Origin: Sinisalibacter aestuarii
GTDB lineage: Bacteria; Pseudomonadota; Alphaproteobacteria; Rhodobacterales; Rhodobacteraceae
DNA: 64,000 bases
Assembly (NCBI RefSeq): GCF_027923545.1
Contig: NZ_BROH01000001.1
Coordinates: 310,001 to 374,000, forward strand
Direction of reading: 5' to 3'
Shown here: positions 55,451 to 64,000 of the stretch, piece after piece
Layout: each line of letters opens with the position of its first letter
Numbering within the stretch: position 1 is the stretch's first letter
Position numbers and translations under genes: made by a program
The notes under the pieces: model-generated
The model's input: only the letters and a program-made list of their open reading frames with translations
Databases searched by the model: none
What the model was told of the DNA's origin: nothing

Positions 55451-56719
55451 ATGGCGAAAGCCCCGAAATCATCATCAACCGAGTCGAAAACGGCCGCGAA
55501 GCGATCGACCAGGGCAGATGAGCCGGTGGAAGATGCCGTCGTGATCGAAGAAACCCCGGCAGAGCCCACCGCGCCTCCGCCCCCGCCGGAGCCGAAGGCC
55601 AAACCCGAACAGGACGCTGCCCCGGAACCGCGCGACGCGGTGGAGACCCCCACGACGGACGACGCCGGGGCAACCCCGGAGCCACCGAAGGATTCCGCAG
55701 CCCCGGCGGCAAAGCCACGCGGTGGCGCGGCGGCCTTGTCCGGCTTCGTGATCGGCGGTGTTCTGGCGGCGGCGATCGGATTTGTGGCGGCGCGCTATGT
55801 GGTGCCCGAGGGCTGGCCGTTTCCCGGCGTGGCGCCGGAGGAAGATCCGGTTGCGCTGGCGGTCGAGGCGCAGGGCGCCGATATTGCGGCGTTGCAGCAG
55901 GCCATGGCCGGCATGTCCGATGCGGTGGCGGCGTTGCGGAGCGATTCCGGCCTCGACGCGTTGCGCGCCGATCTTTCGGCCCAGATCGGCGGCCTCAACG
56001 AAACGCTGACGGCGGCAGATGCCCGGCTTGACGAGATCGAAACGCGTCTGGCCGCGGTTGAGCGGCTGGCGCCGGAAGGGTCCGCTGCGGCCCGGATGGC
56101 GGCAGAGGCTTATGAGCGGGAACTGGCGGCGCTGCGCAAGTTGTTCGAGGATGAGTTGGCTCAGGTTCAGGCGGCGGAAGGAAGTGCCGTCGAATTGCAG
56201 GCTCAGGCGGCCGAGGCCGCGCAGGCGGCTGCCGGGCGTGCGGCGCTGGCCCGCGTGACGGCGGCACTTGAGACGGGTCAGCCGTTTGCCGAGGCGCTGG
56301 CCGATCTGGCGGAAAGCACCGGAACAGAGGCCCCGGCGGCGCTTGCCGGATTTGCCGAGACCGGCGTGCCAACGCTTGCAGGGCTTCAGGAAAGCTTTCC
56401 CGAAGCGGCCCGCGCTGCGCTGGATGCTTCGGTGCGCGCGGCGGTGGAAAGCGGCGAAATGAGCCGGTTTAGTGCCTTTATGCGCACCCAGCTTGGCACC
56501 CGGTCGCTGGAAGCGAAAGAGGGCGACGATGCGGATGCGGTGTTGTCGCGGGCCGAGGCGGCGCTGCGGCAGGGCGATCTGGCGGTGGTGCTGCGCGAGC
56601 TTGACGCTTTGCCGGCGGCGGGCCAGCCCGCCATGGCTGCGTGGCGCGCAGAGGCCGAGACGCGGCGAGCCGCAGTCGATGCCGGTGCAGCGCTGGCCCG
56701 GGAACTGAACGCGAAATGA
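55451..56719 (+). CDS. Mic60/mitofilin-like inner-membrane protein
   Basis: 422 residues from ATG 55451. A disordered Pro/Ala/Glu-rich N-terminus (1-90) is followed by one membrane segment (about 95-114, GFVIGGVLAAAIGFVAARYV), then a long periplasmic coiled-coil region rich in Ala, Glu and Gln (about 135-270), and a C-terminal helical mitofilin-like part. Alphaproteobacterial Mic60 homologs with this layout lie beside heme genes and shape inner-membrane invaginations. It lies between hemD and hemY. The ATG follows AAAGGTGGGACG. Confidence 0.85.
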   Translation: MAKAPKSSSTESKTAAKRSTRADEPVEDAVVIEETPAEPTAPPPPPEPKAKPEQDAAPEPRDAVETPTTDDAGATPEPPKDSAAPAAKPRGGAAALSGFVIGGVLAAAIGFVAARYVVPEGWPFPGVAPEEDPVALAVEAQGADIAALQQAMAGMSDAVAALRSDSGLDALRADLSAQIGGLNETLTAADARLDEIETRLAAVERLAPEGSAAARMAAEAYERELAALRKLFEDELAQVQAAEGSAVELQAQAAEAAQAAAGRAALARVTAALETGQPFAEALADLAESTGTEAPAALAGFAETGVPTLAGLQESFPEAARAALDASVRAAVESGEMSRFSAFMRTQLGTRSLEAKEGDDADAVLSRAEAALRQGDLAVVLRELDALPAAGQPAMAAWRAEAETRRAAVDAGAALARELNAK

Positions 56720-56729
56720 GGGTGATTTG

Positions 56730-58268
56730 ATGCTTTGGTCCCTGTTGAAGATCATCCTGTTCGTCGTGATCATCGCGGCGGCTGCGCTGGGCGCCGGCAT
56801 GATCATGGAAACCGAAGGCGGCGTGCGCATCGCCATCGGTGCGACGGAATACAATCTTGGCCCGTTGCAGGCGGTGATCGGGCTTGTGGCCCTGGTGGTG
56901 GCGGTCTGGCTGCTGATGAAGCTGGTGAGCCTGCTGGTGGCGCTTGTGCATTTTCTCAACGGCGACGAGACGGCAATCAGCCGCTATTTCGACCGTAACC
57001 GCGAGCGCAAAGGGTTCGAGGCGCTGGCCGATGGGCTGATGGCGCTGGCCTCCGGCGAAGAGCGGGTTGCGATGGCGAAGGCGGCGCGGGCCGAAAAGTT
57101 TCTGCATCGCCCGGAACTGACCAATCTGATCACCGCGCAGGCCGCCGAGATGGCGGGCGACCGCAAGAAGGCGGAAGCGATGTACAAGCGGCTGCTGGCG
57201 GATGAGCGCACGCGCTTCGTGGGTATTCGCGGGATCATGAAGCAGAAGCTGGAGGCGGGCGATACCGAGACGGCGATGAAGCTGGCCGAAAAGGCCTTTG
57301 CCCTGAAGCCGCGCCATGCCGAAACGGGCGATGTGCTGCTGGCCCTGCAGGCGACGCAGAACGACTGGGCCGGGGCACGCCAGACCATCGGCACCAAGGT
57401 GAAAGCCGGGGCTTTGCCCAAGGATGTGGGCAAGCGGCGCGACGCGGTGCTGGCGCTGCAGGAGGCAAAGGAGATCTTTGCCGAGGGCAATTCGATCCGT
57501 GCCCGCGAGGCGGCGATCGAGGCGAACAAGCTTTCGCCCGACCTGATCCCGTCGGCCGTGCTGGCGGCGAAGAGCTACACCGAGCAAGGCAATCCGCGTT
57601 ATGCGCAGCGGGTGCTCTCGAAAGCCTGGCAGGCTCATCCGCACCCCGACCTTGCGGCGGCCTTCGCGGCCATCGAGCCGGATGAAACTCCCGCCGAGCG
57701 GCTCAAGCGGTTTCGCCAGGTCACCCGGCATCACCCGGACGATCCCGAAACGCGGATGCTGCTCGCCGAGCTCAACATCGCGGCGGAAGACTTTCCGGCC
57801 GCCCGTGCCGCCCTGGGCGATCTGGCCGAGACCGATCCCACCCAGCGCGTGCTCACCCTGATGGCTGCCATCGAGCGCGGCGAGGGGGCGAGCGACGATG
57901 CGGTGCGCGGCTGGCTGGCCAGAGCGGTAACCGCCTCGCGCGGGCCGCAATGGGTGTGCGACAAATGCGGGCAGGTCCATTCCGACTGGTCGCCGGTCTG
58001 CCTTGGCTGCGACGCCTTCGACACGCTGAGCTGGAAGGTGCCGGTGGAGGGCGAAGTGAAGATGCCCGGCGGCGCCGGGATGCTGCCGCTGCTGGTGGGC
58101 GCCGGCCCCGCCGTTCCCGCAGAGGCTGCGCCGGCCAGCCCTGTGAAGGGCACCGAGATGCCACCGGAAGAAAGCTTCGCCAGGCCGCCCCATGCGGATT
58201 ACGCGGACCCAGAGGGAGACGGCGTTGCGGAATATGCGCCCGAGGTGGAGGCTCCGCACGAAAAATAG
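56730..58268 (+). CDS. hemY: HemY-type TPR protein with C-terminal zinc ribbon
   Basis: 512 residues. Two N-terminal membrane segments (about 5-25 and 42-65) are followed by TPR-like helices (about 100-395) and then a four-cysteine ribbon Cys410-x2-Cys413 and Cys424-x2-Cys427 (WVCDKCGQVHSDW, CLGC), ending in a Pro/Glu-rich tail. HemY_N proteins have an unclear role linked with heme synthesis. The membrane-TPR-rubredoxin plan resembles the LapB family. 10 bases after the mic60-like gene. Confidence 0.88.
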   Translation: MLWSLLKIILFVVIIAAAALGAGMIMETEGGVRIAIGATEYNLGPLQAVIGLVALVVAVWLLMKLVSLLVALVHFLNGDETAISRYFDRNRERKGFEALADGLMALASGEERVAMAKAARAEKFLHRPELTNLITAQAAEMAGDRKKAEAMYKRLLADERTRFVGIRGIMKQKLEAGDTETAMKLAEKAFALKPRHAETGDVLLALQATQNDWAGARQTIGTKVKAGALPKDVGKRRDAVLALQEAKEIFAEGNSIRAREAAIEANKLSPDLIPSAVLAAKSYTEQGNPRYAQRVLSKAWQAHPHPDLAAAFAAIEPDETPAERLKRFRQVTRHHPDDPETRMLLAELNIAAEDFPAARAALGDLAETDPTQRVLTLMAAIERGEGASDDAVRGWLARAVTASRGPQWVCDKCGQVHSDWSPVCLGCDAFDTLSWKVPVEGEVKMPGGAGMLPLLVGAGPAVPAEAAPASPVKGTEMPPEESFARPPHADYADPEGDGVAEYAPEVEAPHEK

Positions 58269-58287
58269 GGCTACACAGCCTCTTTTT
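58269..58287 (+). terminator. Weak terminator after hemY
   Basis: GGCT (58269-58272) pairs with AGCC (58277-58280) across ACAC, followed by TCTTTTT. The stem is only 4 pairs, so this is uncertain. Confidence 0.35.
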
Positions 58288-58373
58288 GCGGTGTTAAAGG
58301 ACGCGCACCTGAAGCGTGGCGGTGCGGCCCAACTGGCAAACACCACATTCGCAAGCGGCAAGTCTGCGCGCGA

Positions 58374-58401
58374 TTGACGTTTCAAACCAGTCGCTTACAA
58401 G
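58374..58401 (+). promoter_or_regulatory. Predicted tRNA-Thr promoter
   Basis: TTGACG (58374-58379), a 16-base spacer, TACAAG (58396-58401). The tRNA begins 50 bases after the -10, leaving a short leader. Confidence 0.55.
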
Positions 58402-58450
58402 CGGCGCGCAGTAACGAGTAGGCCCATGGTGGGGCCGTGAAGAGAAGGAT

Positions 58451-58526
58451 GCCGGTGTAGCTCAGCTGGTAGAGCACGTCATTCGTAATGATGGGGTCGG
58501 GGGTTCGAGTCCCTTCACCGGCACCA
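58451..58526 (+). tRNA. tRNA-Thr (anticodon CGT)
   Basis: 76 bases with a full cloverleaf. Acceptor GCCGGTG pairs with CACCGGC, the D-arm is GCTC-AGCTGGTA-GAGC, and the anticodon stem CGTCA/TGATG holds loop TTCGTAA, whose centre CGT reads the ACG threonine codon. The T arm is GGGGG-TTCGAGT-CCCTT, with two G-T pairs, and CCA is encoded. The only RNA gene of a known family in the window. Confidence 0.96.
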
Positions 58527-58638
58527 TCCTTCTCTGAAGCCGCGTCTCCCTGAAATCGACGCTTGGGGCTTGCCTCATATGCGGCCCTGATGTGGTGCAG
58601 AATTCGGGTGTGCGGGGCCGGGTGTCCTGGTTATTGTG

Positions 58639-59223
58639 ATGAATATGGTTTCGCCTGATCTCATCCACTTTCCCTTGCGCAAAGCGCGTGTTCATGAAGT
58701 GTCCGGGCCGGGTGCGGTGAGTTTTGCCGCCGTGTCCGCCGTTCGGGCCGGGCAGATACTCTGGGTGCGCGAGGGGTGGCATGGGGAGATGATAAACCCT
58801 GTCGGGCTGGCGGCCTTTTTCGATCCGGCCTGCATGTTGATGGCCCGGACCAGGGATCAGAGCGAGAGCCTCGCCGTTGCGGAAGAGGCGCTCAAGGACG
58901 GGGCGGTGCCGCTTGTTGTGATCGAGATCACGCGCCCGCTCGATCTGCGCGAGGGGCGGCGGCTGCAGCTTGCGGCGAAGGCGGGAAATTCGACAGGTTT
59001 ATGCCTGATCCCCGAAGGGATGGGCAGCAATGCCGCGGAAACGCGATGGCATTGCGCCCCGGTTTTCGATGCGGATGACTCGACTCTGATGCGTTGGGAA
59101 ATTATTAAGAACAAATCAGGAACATTGAGGGCCTGGCATGTTCGATGGAATGCAGCGGCGCGTTGTCTCGATGTGGTTTCCCCGGCTGGCGAGCGACCGG
59201 GTTCTTCGCGCGCATCCGATTGA
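58639..59223 (+). CDS. imuA: ImuA, mutasome RecA-like accessory protein
   Basis: 194 residues. Distant RecA-like domain of the ImuA/SulA-like family: VHEVSGPGAVSFAAVSAVRAGQ, then ILWVREGW, LLVAEEALKDGA-like and ITRPLDLREGRRLQLAAK. It acts with ImuB and DnaE2 in damage-induced mutagenesis. The start is uncertain: GTG 58636, ATG 58639 and ATG 58645 are adjacent and none has a clear ribosome-binding site. No LexA-type box (GTTC-N7-GTTC) was seen upstream. Its 3' end overlaps imuB by 86 bases. Confidence 0.85.
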   Translation: MNMVSPDLIHFPLRKARVHEVSGPGAVSFAAVSAVRAGQILWVREGWHGEMINPVGLAAFFDPACMLMARTRDQSESLAVAEEALKDGAVPLVVIEITRPLDLREGRRLQLAAKAGNSTGLCLIPEGMGSNAAETRWHCAPVFDADDSTLMRWEIIKNKSGTLRAWHVRWNAAARCLDVVSPAGERPGSSRASD

Positions 59224-60616
59224 CGGCCCCTTCGCGCTGACGCTGAAGCAGAACAATGCCAACCGGCTCTATTGTCTGAATGAGGAGGCGGAGCGGCAGG
59301 GGCTGCATCGTGGCATGTCCTATGCCGATGCCCGCGCCTTTTGCCCGGCGCTGCAAAGCCGCCCGGCGAACCCGGTGGCGGATCGGCGCTTCCTGCACAT
59401 CCTGCGCCGATGGGCCACGCGCTATTGCCCCTGGGTCGGGCTTGAAGAGCCGGACGGGCTGGTGCTTGATATTACCGGCGCAGCCCATCTTTTCGGGGGT
59501 GAGGCGGCCATGCTCTCGGATATGCGCATGCGGCTGGATCGGGCGGGGCTTGCGGCCCGGATCGGGCTGGCCGGCACGCGCGGGGCGGCCTGGGCGCTTG
59601 CGCATCATTCCGAGGGAATCGCGGCGCCGGACAACATGCTGCAGGCCCTTGGGCCGTTGCCGGTTGCCGCGCTCCGGTTGGCGGACGAAACCTGCATTGC
59701 CCTGCAGCGCCTGGGCTTGCGCACAATCGGCGATCTGGAAGCCGCGGCCCGCGCTCCGCTGGCCCGCCGCTTTGGGCCGGGCCTGATGATGCGGCTGGAT
59801 CAGGCGTTTGGCCGCCAGCCGGAGCAGATTACCCCGCTGGCCGAACCACCCCATTACGGGGTGCGTATGACCTTGCCCGATCCTGTTGGCCTGTTTGACG
59901 ATGTGATGGCCGCAACATCACGCTTGCTGGATCGGCTTTGCGAGAAATTGAAGGCGCAAGAGGCCGGGGCCCGGATATTGAGCCTGACCTTGCGCCGGGT
60001 CGATCAGGAGGCCCGGAGCGTCGAAGTGCGCCTTGCCCGCCCGTTGCGCGATGCGGCCCGTATCCTGCCGCTGTTCGAACGTGGCGTGGGCGAGGTGGAT
60101 GCGGGCTATGGCATCGACCAGATTCGGCTGGAGGCGGTGCAGGTCGAACCGCTGCCCGTGCATCAGGTCAGCCATGTGTCTTCGGGGCGGGCCGATCAGC
60201 TGGACGATCTTGTCAGCCGGATCGGCACCCGGATCGGGCTGGAGAACGTCCAGCGCTTCCTGCCTGCCGACAGCCACATCCCCGAGCGGGGCTTCATCAT
60301 CGCCGCTGCCGCCTATTCGGCGCCGGGCGGGCCGTGGATCAGCCCGCGCCCGCGCCCCCTGCGCCTGTTTTCGCCCGAACCCATCGGCGGGACGGGTTCC
60401 CGTCCGCCCCGGCAATTTCGCTGGCGGCGCATGTTTCTGACCACGGCGCGGGCCACCGGGCCGGAACGCATCGCCCCGGAATGGTGGCTCGCGGATGAAA
60501 GCTGGCGCGGCGGCATACGCGATTACTGGCATGTGGAAACCCGGCAAGGGCGGCGGCTGTGGCTGTTTTACACGCCACAAAACCCCGGCTGGTTCGTGCA
60601 GGGGGAATTCGCATGA
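59138..60616 (+). CDS. imuB: ImuB, Y-family polymerase-like mutasome hub
   Basis: 492 residues. UmuC/DinB-like fold without an intact polymerase active site: SMWFPRLASDRVLR, GMSYADARAFCPAL, GLEEPDGLVLDITGAAHLFGG and an HhH/little-finger region. It docks DnaE2 on the sliding clamp. The ATG at 59138 lies inside imuA in another frame and has GAGGG upstream; an ATG at 59150 is the alternative. The protein ends with an OB-like or beta-clamp-contact region (EWWLADESWRGG). Overlaps dnaE2 by ATGA. Confidence 0.9.
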   Translation: MFDGMQRRVVSMWFPRLASDRVLRAHPIDGPFALTLKQNNANRLYCLNEEAERQGLHRGMSYADARAFCPALQSRPANPVADRRFLHILRRWATRYCPWVGLEEPDGLVLDITGAAHLFGGEAAMLSDMRMRLDRAGLAARIGLAGTRGAAWALAHHSEGIAAPDNMLQALGPLPVAALRLADETCIALQRLGLRTIGDLEAAARAPLARRFGPGLMMRLDQAFGRQPEQITPLAEPPHYGVRMTLPDPVGLFDDVMAATSRLLDRLCEKLKAQEAGARILSLTLRRVDQEARSVEVRLARPLRDAARILPLFERGVGEVDAGYGIDQIRLEAVQVEPLPVHQVSHVSSGRADQLDDLVSRIGTRIGLENVQRFLPADSHIPERGFIIAAAAYSAPGGPWISPRPRPLRLFSPEPIGGTGSRPPRQFRWRRMFLTTARATGPERIAPEWWLADESWRGGIRDYWHVETRQGRRLWLFYTPQNPGWFVQGEFA

Positions 60617-63600
60617 TCGAAATTGCGCGCGATCATCAACGGGCTGACGCTGTCCGTTTCGATGCCTTGCCCGGGCAGCGTGGCGAGGCCGGATATGCCG
60701 AATTATGCGTCACCACGAATTTCACGTTTCTCACCGGGGCCTCGCACCCGGAAGAACTGGTCGTGCGGGCGGCTGAACTGGGCCTGTCTGCCATCGCGAT
60801 CACGGACCGTAACTCACTGGCGGGTGTGGTGCGTGCTTACCGGGCGCTGCAGGAACTGCAGCACGGTCTTGAGAATGCCATTCGGATCACGTCACAGCAT
60901 CGGGTCGACCAGTGCTCGCGTCAGGAGGTTGGCCGGCCCAGCCCGATTGAACGGCCAGAGGCGGGGCGATTGCCGAAGCTGATCGTCGGCTGCCGCCTGG
61001 TGCTGCGCGACAGTCCGGTGGAGTGGGTGGCGCTGCCGCGGGATCGTGCCGCCTATCAGCGGCTCACCCGGCTGCTCACCCTTGGCAAACGGCGGGCGGA
61101 GAAAGGGGAATGCCATCTCGACCGGGCCGATCTGCTCAATGCCTGCACCGGCATGATCCTGATCGCCCTGCCGCAACGGGGGCTTGATGCCAGCCTTGCG
61201 CATATTCAGCAGATGCAGCGCCGCTTTCCCGGCCATGTCTTTCTGGGTGCCGCGCCGCGCTATGACGGCTCCGATCAGGCTTATCTGAACGCCTGCGCCC
61301 GGCTGGCGCAGCGCAGTTCCGCCCCGATGGTCGCGGTGGGCGATGTGCTGATGCACCGGGGGCACCGCAAGCAACTGGCCGATGTGCTGACCTGCATGCG
61401 CGAGCATATCACCATCGACGAGATCGGCACCCGCGCCCTGCCCAATGCCGAGCGTCGGCTGAAGGGACGCGCGGATATGGAGCGGGTGTTTCGCGACCAC
61501 CCCGCCGCCCTGCGCCGCACGCTTGAAATCGCCGCAGGGTGCAGTTTTTGCCTGAGTGAACTCAGCTATGACTACCCGGACGAGATTTCTGAAGATGAAA
61601 CGCCGCAGGCACGGCTGGAACGGCTGACAAGGGACGGGCTGAAGCGGCGCTATCCCGAGGGTGCCCCTCAGCGTGTGCTGGACCTGATCGCCAAGGAACT
61701 GAAGCTTGTCACGGAACTCAATTTTCCGGCTTATTTCCTGACAGTCTACGATATCGTCCAGTTTGCCCGTTCAAAAGGCATTCTCTGCCAGGGGCGCGGC
61801 TCTGCGGCCAATTCGATCCTGTGTTATCTGCTTGGCATTACGGATGTATCGCCGGACCAGATCGCCATGGTGTTCGAGCGGTTCATCTCGAAACACCGGG
61901 GCGAGCCGCCCGATATCGACGTGGATTTCGAGCATGAGCGGCGCGAAGAGGTCATCCAGTGGATTTATGCAAAATACGGGCGGGAGCGGGCCGGGCTTTG
62001 CGCCACGGTGATCCATTTCCGAAGCCGGGCCGCCATCCGTGAGGTTGGCAAGGTCATGGGTCTGTCCCAGGACGTGACGGCGGGCCTGTCGGGGCAAATC
62101 TGGGGCATGTCCAATGGCGGCGCCGATCCGGAGCGGATCAGGGAGCTTGGCCTCGATCCGGCCGACCGCCGCCTTGCCCAGACCATCCGGCTGATCCGCG
62201 AGATCATCGGCTTTCCCCGCCATCTGTCGCAGCATGTTGGCGGATTTGTCATCACCAAGGGGCGGCTCGATGAGCTGGCTCCCATCGAGAATGCGGCGAT
62301 GGAGGACCGCACCATCATCGAATGGGACAAGGACGACATTGATACGCTGAATATCCTCAAGGTCGATGTGCTGGGGCTGGGGATGCTGTCATGTATCCGC
62401 AGGGCGTTCGAACTGATGGAGCGGCATGAAAGGCAACGGCTGACGATCGACAGCGTTCCGCAGGAAGATGCCGCCACCTATGACATGCTCTGTGTCGCCG
62501 ATGCGGTGGGCGTGTTTCAGGTGGAAAGCCGGGCACAGATGAACTTTCTGCCCCGGATGCAGCCCCGCACCTTTTACGATCTGGTGATCGAAGTCGCCAT
62601 CGTGCGCCCCGGCCCCATCCAGGGCGGCATGGTGCAGCCCTATATCAAGCGGCGGCAAGGGCTGGAAAAGGCGGAGCCGTTCGGGCCGGAACTGGAAGCG
62701 GTGACGCGGCGCACGCTCGGTGTGCCGCTGTTTCAGGAACAGGCCCTGCAAATCGCCGTGGTCGGGGCGGGCTACTCCGCGGAAGAGGCCGACCATCTGC
62801 GCCGTTCGCTCGCCTCGTTCCGGCGAATGGGCACGATCGGTGCGCACCGCGACAAGTTCATCGCCGGGATGCTGCAAAACGGCTATGATCAGGAGGTGGC
62901 CGAACGCTGTTTCGGGCAGATCGAAGGGTTTGCCGATTACGGCTTTCCAGAAAGCCACGCCGCCGCCTTTGCCATGCTCGCCTATGTCTCGGCCTGGCTG
63001 AAATGCCATTACCCGGCAATCTTTGCCTGCGCGTTGCTGAATTCTCAGCCGATGGGCTTCTACGCCCCGGCCCAGATCGTGCGCGATGCCCGCGAGCATC
63101 AGGTCGAGCTGCGCCCGATCTGCGTGAATGCCAGCGATTGGGATAACACGCTGGAGCGCCGCCCCGATGGAGCGCTGGCCCTGCGGCTGGGCTTTCGTCA
63201 GATCAAGGGCTTCCGCGAGGAGGATGCCGGCTGGATCGTGGCCGCCCGTGGCAATGGCTACCGCGATCCGGAAGCCGTCTGGCTCCGTGCCGGGGTGGCC
63301 CCTGCGGTGCTGGAACGTCTGGCCGAGGCGGATGCCTTTGCCGATATGGGCCTGACCCGGCGCGATGCGCTCTGGCATGTGCGGTCGATCCGGGGGCTGG
63401 CGCCGTTGCCGTTGTTCAACGATCCGGTCGACGGTGAAAGCATCCGTGAGCCGCAGGTGATGCTGCCGCCAATGCATCTGGGCGAAGAGGTGGTGGAGGA
63501 TTATGTGTCCATGCGCCTGACCCTGCGCGCCCACCCGATGGAGCTTTTGCGCCCGACAATTCCCGGCCTGACGCCGCATGACAAGCTGGCCACGATCCCG

Positions 63601-63993
63601 CCGGGCCGGGTCAGTGTCTGTGGCCTGGTCATCACCCGCCAGCGCCCCGGCACCGCTTCCGGTGTGATCTTTCTGACGCTGGAGGATGAGACCGGCGTGT
63701 CAAACGTGGTGGTCTGGCCCAAAACCTATGAGCGGTTCCGCCGGATCGTCATGGGCGGGCGGCTCTTGCGTGTGACGGGGTATCTGCAGCGCGAAGGCAT
63801 TGTCGTGCATCTGATCGCCCAGCAGATCGAGGATCTGTCTCACCGCCTGTCCGATCTCGGCCACCCGATGGACAATGCGGTTGGCCGCACAACCCCGCAA
63901 ACAGACAACGCGCCGCGCAGCCTGCCCGCGCCGCGCGCAACGCACCCCAGGGAACAGGCCAAGCGGCTCTTTCCAAGCCGGGATTTTCATTGA
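60613..63993 (+). CDS. dnaE2: Error-prone DNA polymerase DnaE2 (ImuC)
   Basis: C-family translesion polymerase. 1126 residues, complete; its stop is 7 bases from the window end. PHP domain first (NFTFLTGASHPEELVVRA, ITDRNSLAGV), then CQGRGSAANSILCYLLGITDV. The catalytic aspartates are Asp436 and Asp438 in PPDIDVDF, and the finger/thumb part has VLGLGMLS. A stretch at about 81-119 (ELQHGLENAIRITSQHRVDQ onward) is inserted relative to compact members, perhaps normal for the lineage. The OB domain near the end has TASGVIFLTLEDETG. Confidence 0.96.
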   Translation: MIEIARDHQRADAVRFDALPGQRGEAGYAELCVTTNFTFLTGASHPEELVVRAAELGLSAIAITDRNSLAGVVRAYRALQELQHGLENAIRITSQHRVDQCSRQEVGRPSPIERPEAGRLPKLIVGCRLVLRDSPVEWVALPRDRAAYQRLTRLLTLGKRRAEKGECHLDRADLLNACTGMILIALPQRGLDASLAHIQQMQRRFPGHVFLGAAPRYDGSDQAYLNACARLAQRSSAPMVAVGDVLMHRGHRKQLADVLTCMREHITIDEIGTRALPNAERRLKGRADMERVFRDHPAALRRTLEIAAGCSFCLSELSYDYPDEISEDETPQARLERLTRDGLKRRYPEGAPQRVLDLIAKELKLVTELNFPAYFLTVYDIVQFARSKGILCQGRGSAANSILCYLLGITDVSPDQIAMVFERFISKHRGEPPDIDVDFEHERREEVIQWIYAKYGRERAGLCATVIHFRSRAAIREVGKVMGLSQDVTAGLSGQIWGMSNGGADPERIRELGLDPADRRLAQTIRLIREIIGFPRHLSQHVGGFVITKGRLDELAPIENAAMEDRTIIEWDKDDIDTLNILKVDVLGLGMLSCIRRAFELMERHERQRLTIDSVPQEDAATYDMLCVADAVGVFQVESRAQMNFLPRMQPRTFYDLVIEVAIVRPGPIQGGMVQPYIKRRQGLEKAEPFGPELEAVTRRTLGVPLFQEQALQIAVVGAGYSAEEADHLRRSLASFRRMGTIGAHRDKFIAGMLQNGYDQEVAERCFGQIEGFADYGFPESHAAAFAMLAYVSAWLKCHYPAIFACALLNSQPMGFYAPAQIVRDAREHQVELRPICVNASDWDNTLERRPDGALALRLGFRQIKGFREEDAGWIVAARGNGYRDPEAVWLRAGVAPAVLERLAEADAFADMGLTRRDALWHVRSIRGLAPLPLFNDPVDGESIREPQVMLPPMHLGEEVVEDYVSMRLTLRAHPMELLRPTIPGLTPHDKLATIPPGRVSVCGLVITRQRPGTASGVIFLTLEDETGVSNVVVWPKTYERFRRIVMGGRLLRVTGYLQREGIVVHLIAQQIEDLSHRLSDLGHPMDNAVGRTTPQTDNAPRSLPAPRATHPREQAKRLFPSRDFH

Positions 63994-64000
63994 TGTTTTC

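Noticed and set aside
58462-58782. Minus-strand frame of 106 codons across tRNA-Thr
   Set aside because: Its end (GLEPPTPSLRMTCSTS) is the antisense translation of the tRNA, a well-known spurious protein pattern, and the rest is antisense to imuA.
60853-60969. Insertion in DnaE2 as a sign of fusion or transfer
   Set aside because: The in-frame 39-residue stretch lies in a variable part of the PHP region, and similar segments are likely in related DnaE2 proteins.

Overview
This is a gene-dense, GC-rich chromosomal window from an alphaproteobacterium, almost certainly Rhodobacterales (Roseobacter/Rhodobacter relatives). The evidence is the regB / senC-regA redox-control locus, the coaE-aroE-maf / hemJ-rho-mnmE-mnmG-rsmG-parAB order, an alphaproteobacterial Mic60-like gene beside hemD and hemY, and an imuA-imuB-dnaE2 mutasome. 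No insertion sequence, prophage or CRISPR array was seen. Nearly all genes are core housekeeping genes, often joined by 1-8 base overlaps.

Left part (1-9.6 kb): this looks like the chromosome origin neighbourhood. coaE, aroE and maf run leftward; rightward come hemJ, rho, mnmE, mnmG, rsmG, parA and parB. The 406-base gap between maf and hemJ holds a perfect DnaA box, a 12-base palindrome of DnaA-box cores and a very AT-rich block, so it is a good oriC candidate. Two perfect 16-base parS palindromes lie inside the first codons of mnmG and rsmG. The aroE product has lost the catalytic lysine and much of the shikimate-binding motif.

Middle part (9.6-33.9 kb): hemW-rdgB-rph diverge from hrcA-grpE; mutS and galE follow leftward; maeB heads a coupled group with a PfkB kinase, a class IV aminotransferase and a sulfotransferase-like gene. 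Then come a GNAT gene, argG, ilvA, a divergent Hpt / REC-PP2C signalling pair, a Nudix gene, and the run hslO, nudL-like, cca-like, RlmD/TrmA-like. Two L,D-transpeptidases flank a CAP-domain lipoprotein.

Right part (33.9-64 kb): tsaE-addB-addA-trxA run leftward, and the amgK/murU pair often found in this cluster elsewhere is absent. A PAS-only protein separates tsaE from regB. The divergent senC-regA operon ends in a small lipoprotein gene instead of hvrA. Then follow lysR, small genes, ahcY, a PanE-like gene and DUF2853. The intergenic stretch 51.24-51.44 kb has two perfect inverted repeats, a promoter and its own terminator but no reading frame, and is a candidate small-RNA gene. gpsA-tsaD diverge from hemD-mic60-hemY, followed by tRNA-Thr(CGT) and the imuA-imuB-dnaE2 translesion cassette.

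The most notable observations are the origin/parS arrangement, the catalytically altered AroE, the orphan-terminator RNA locus, and the rearranged tsaE-addB and regA-ahcY neighbourhoods. All assignments come from reading the sequence and from family knowledge; no database search was possible.
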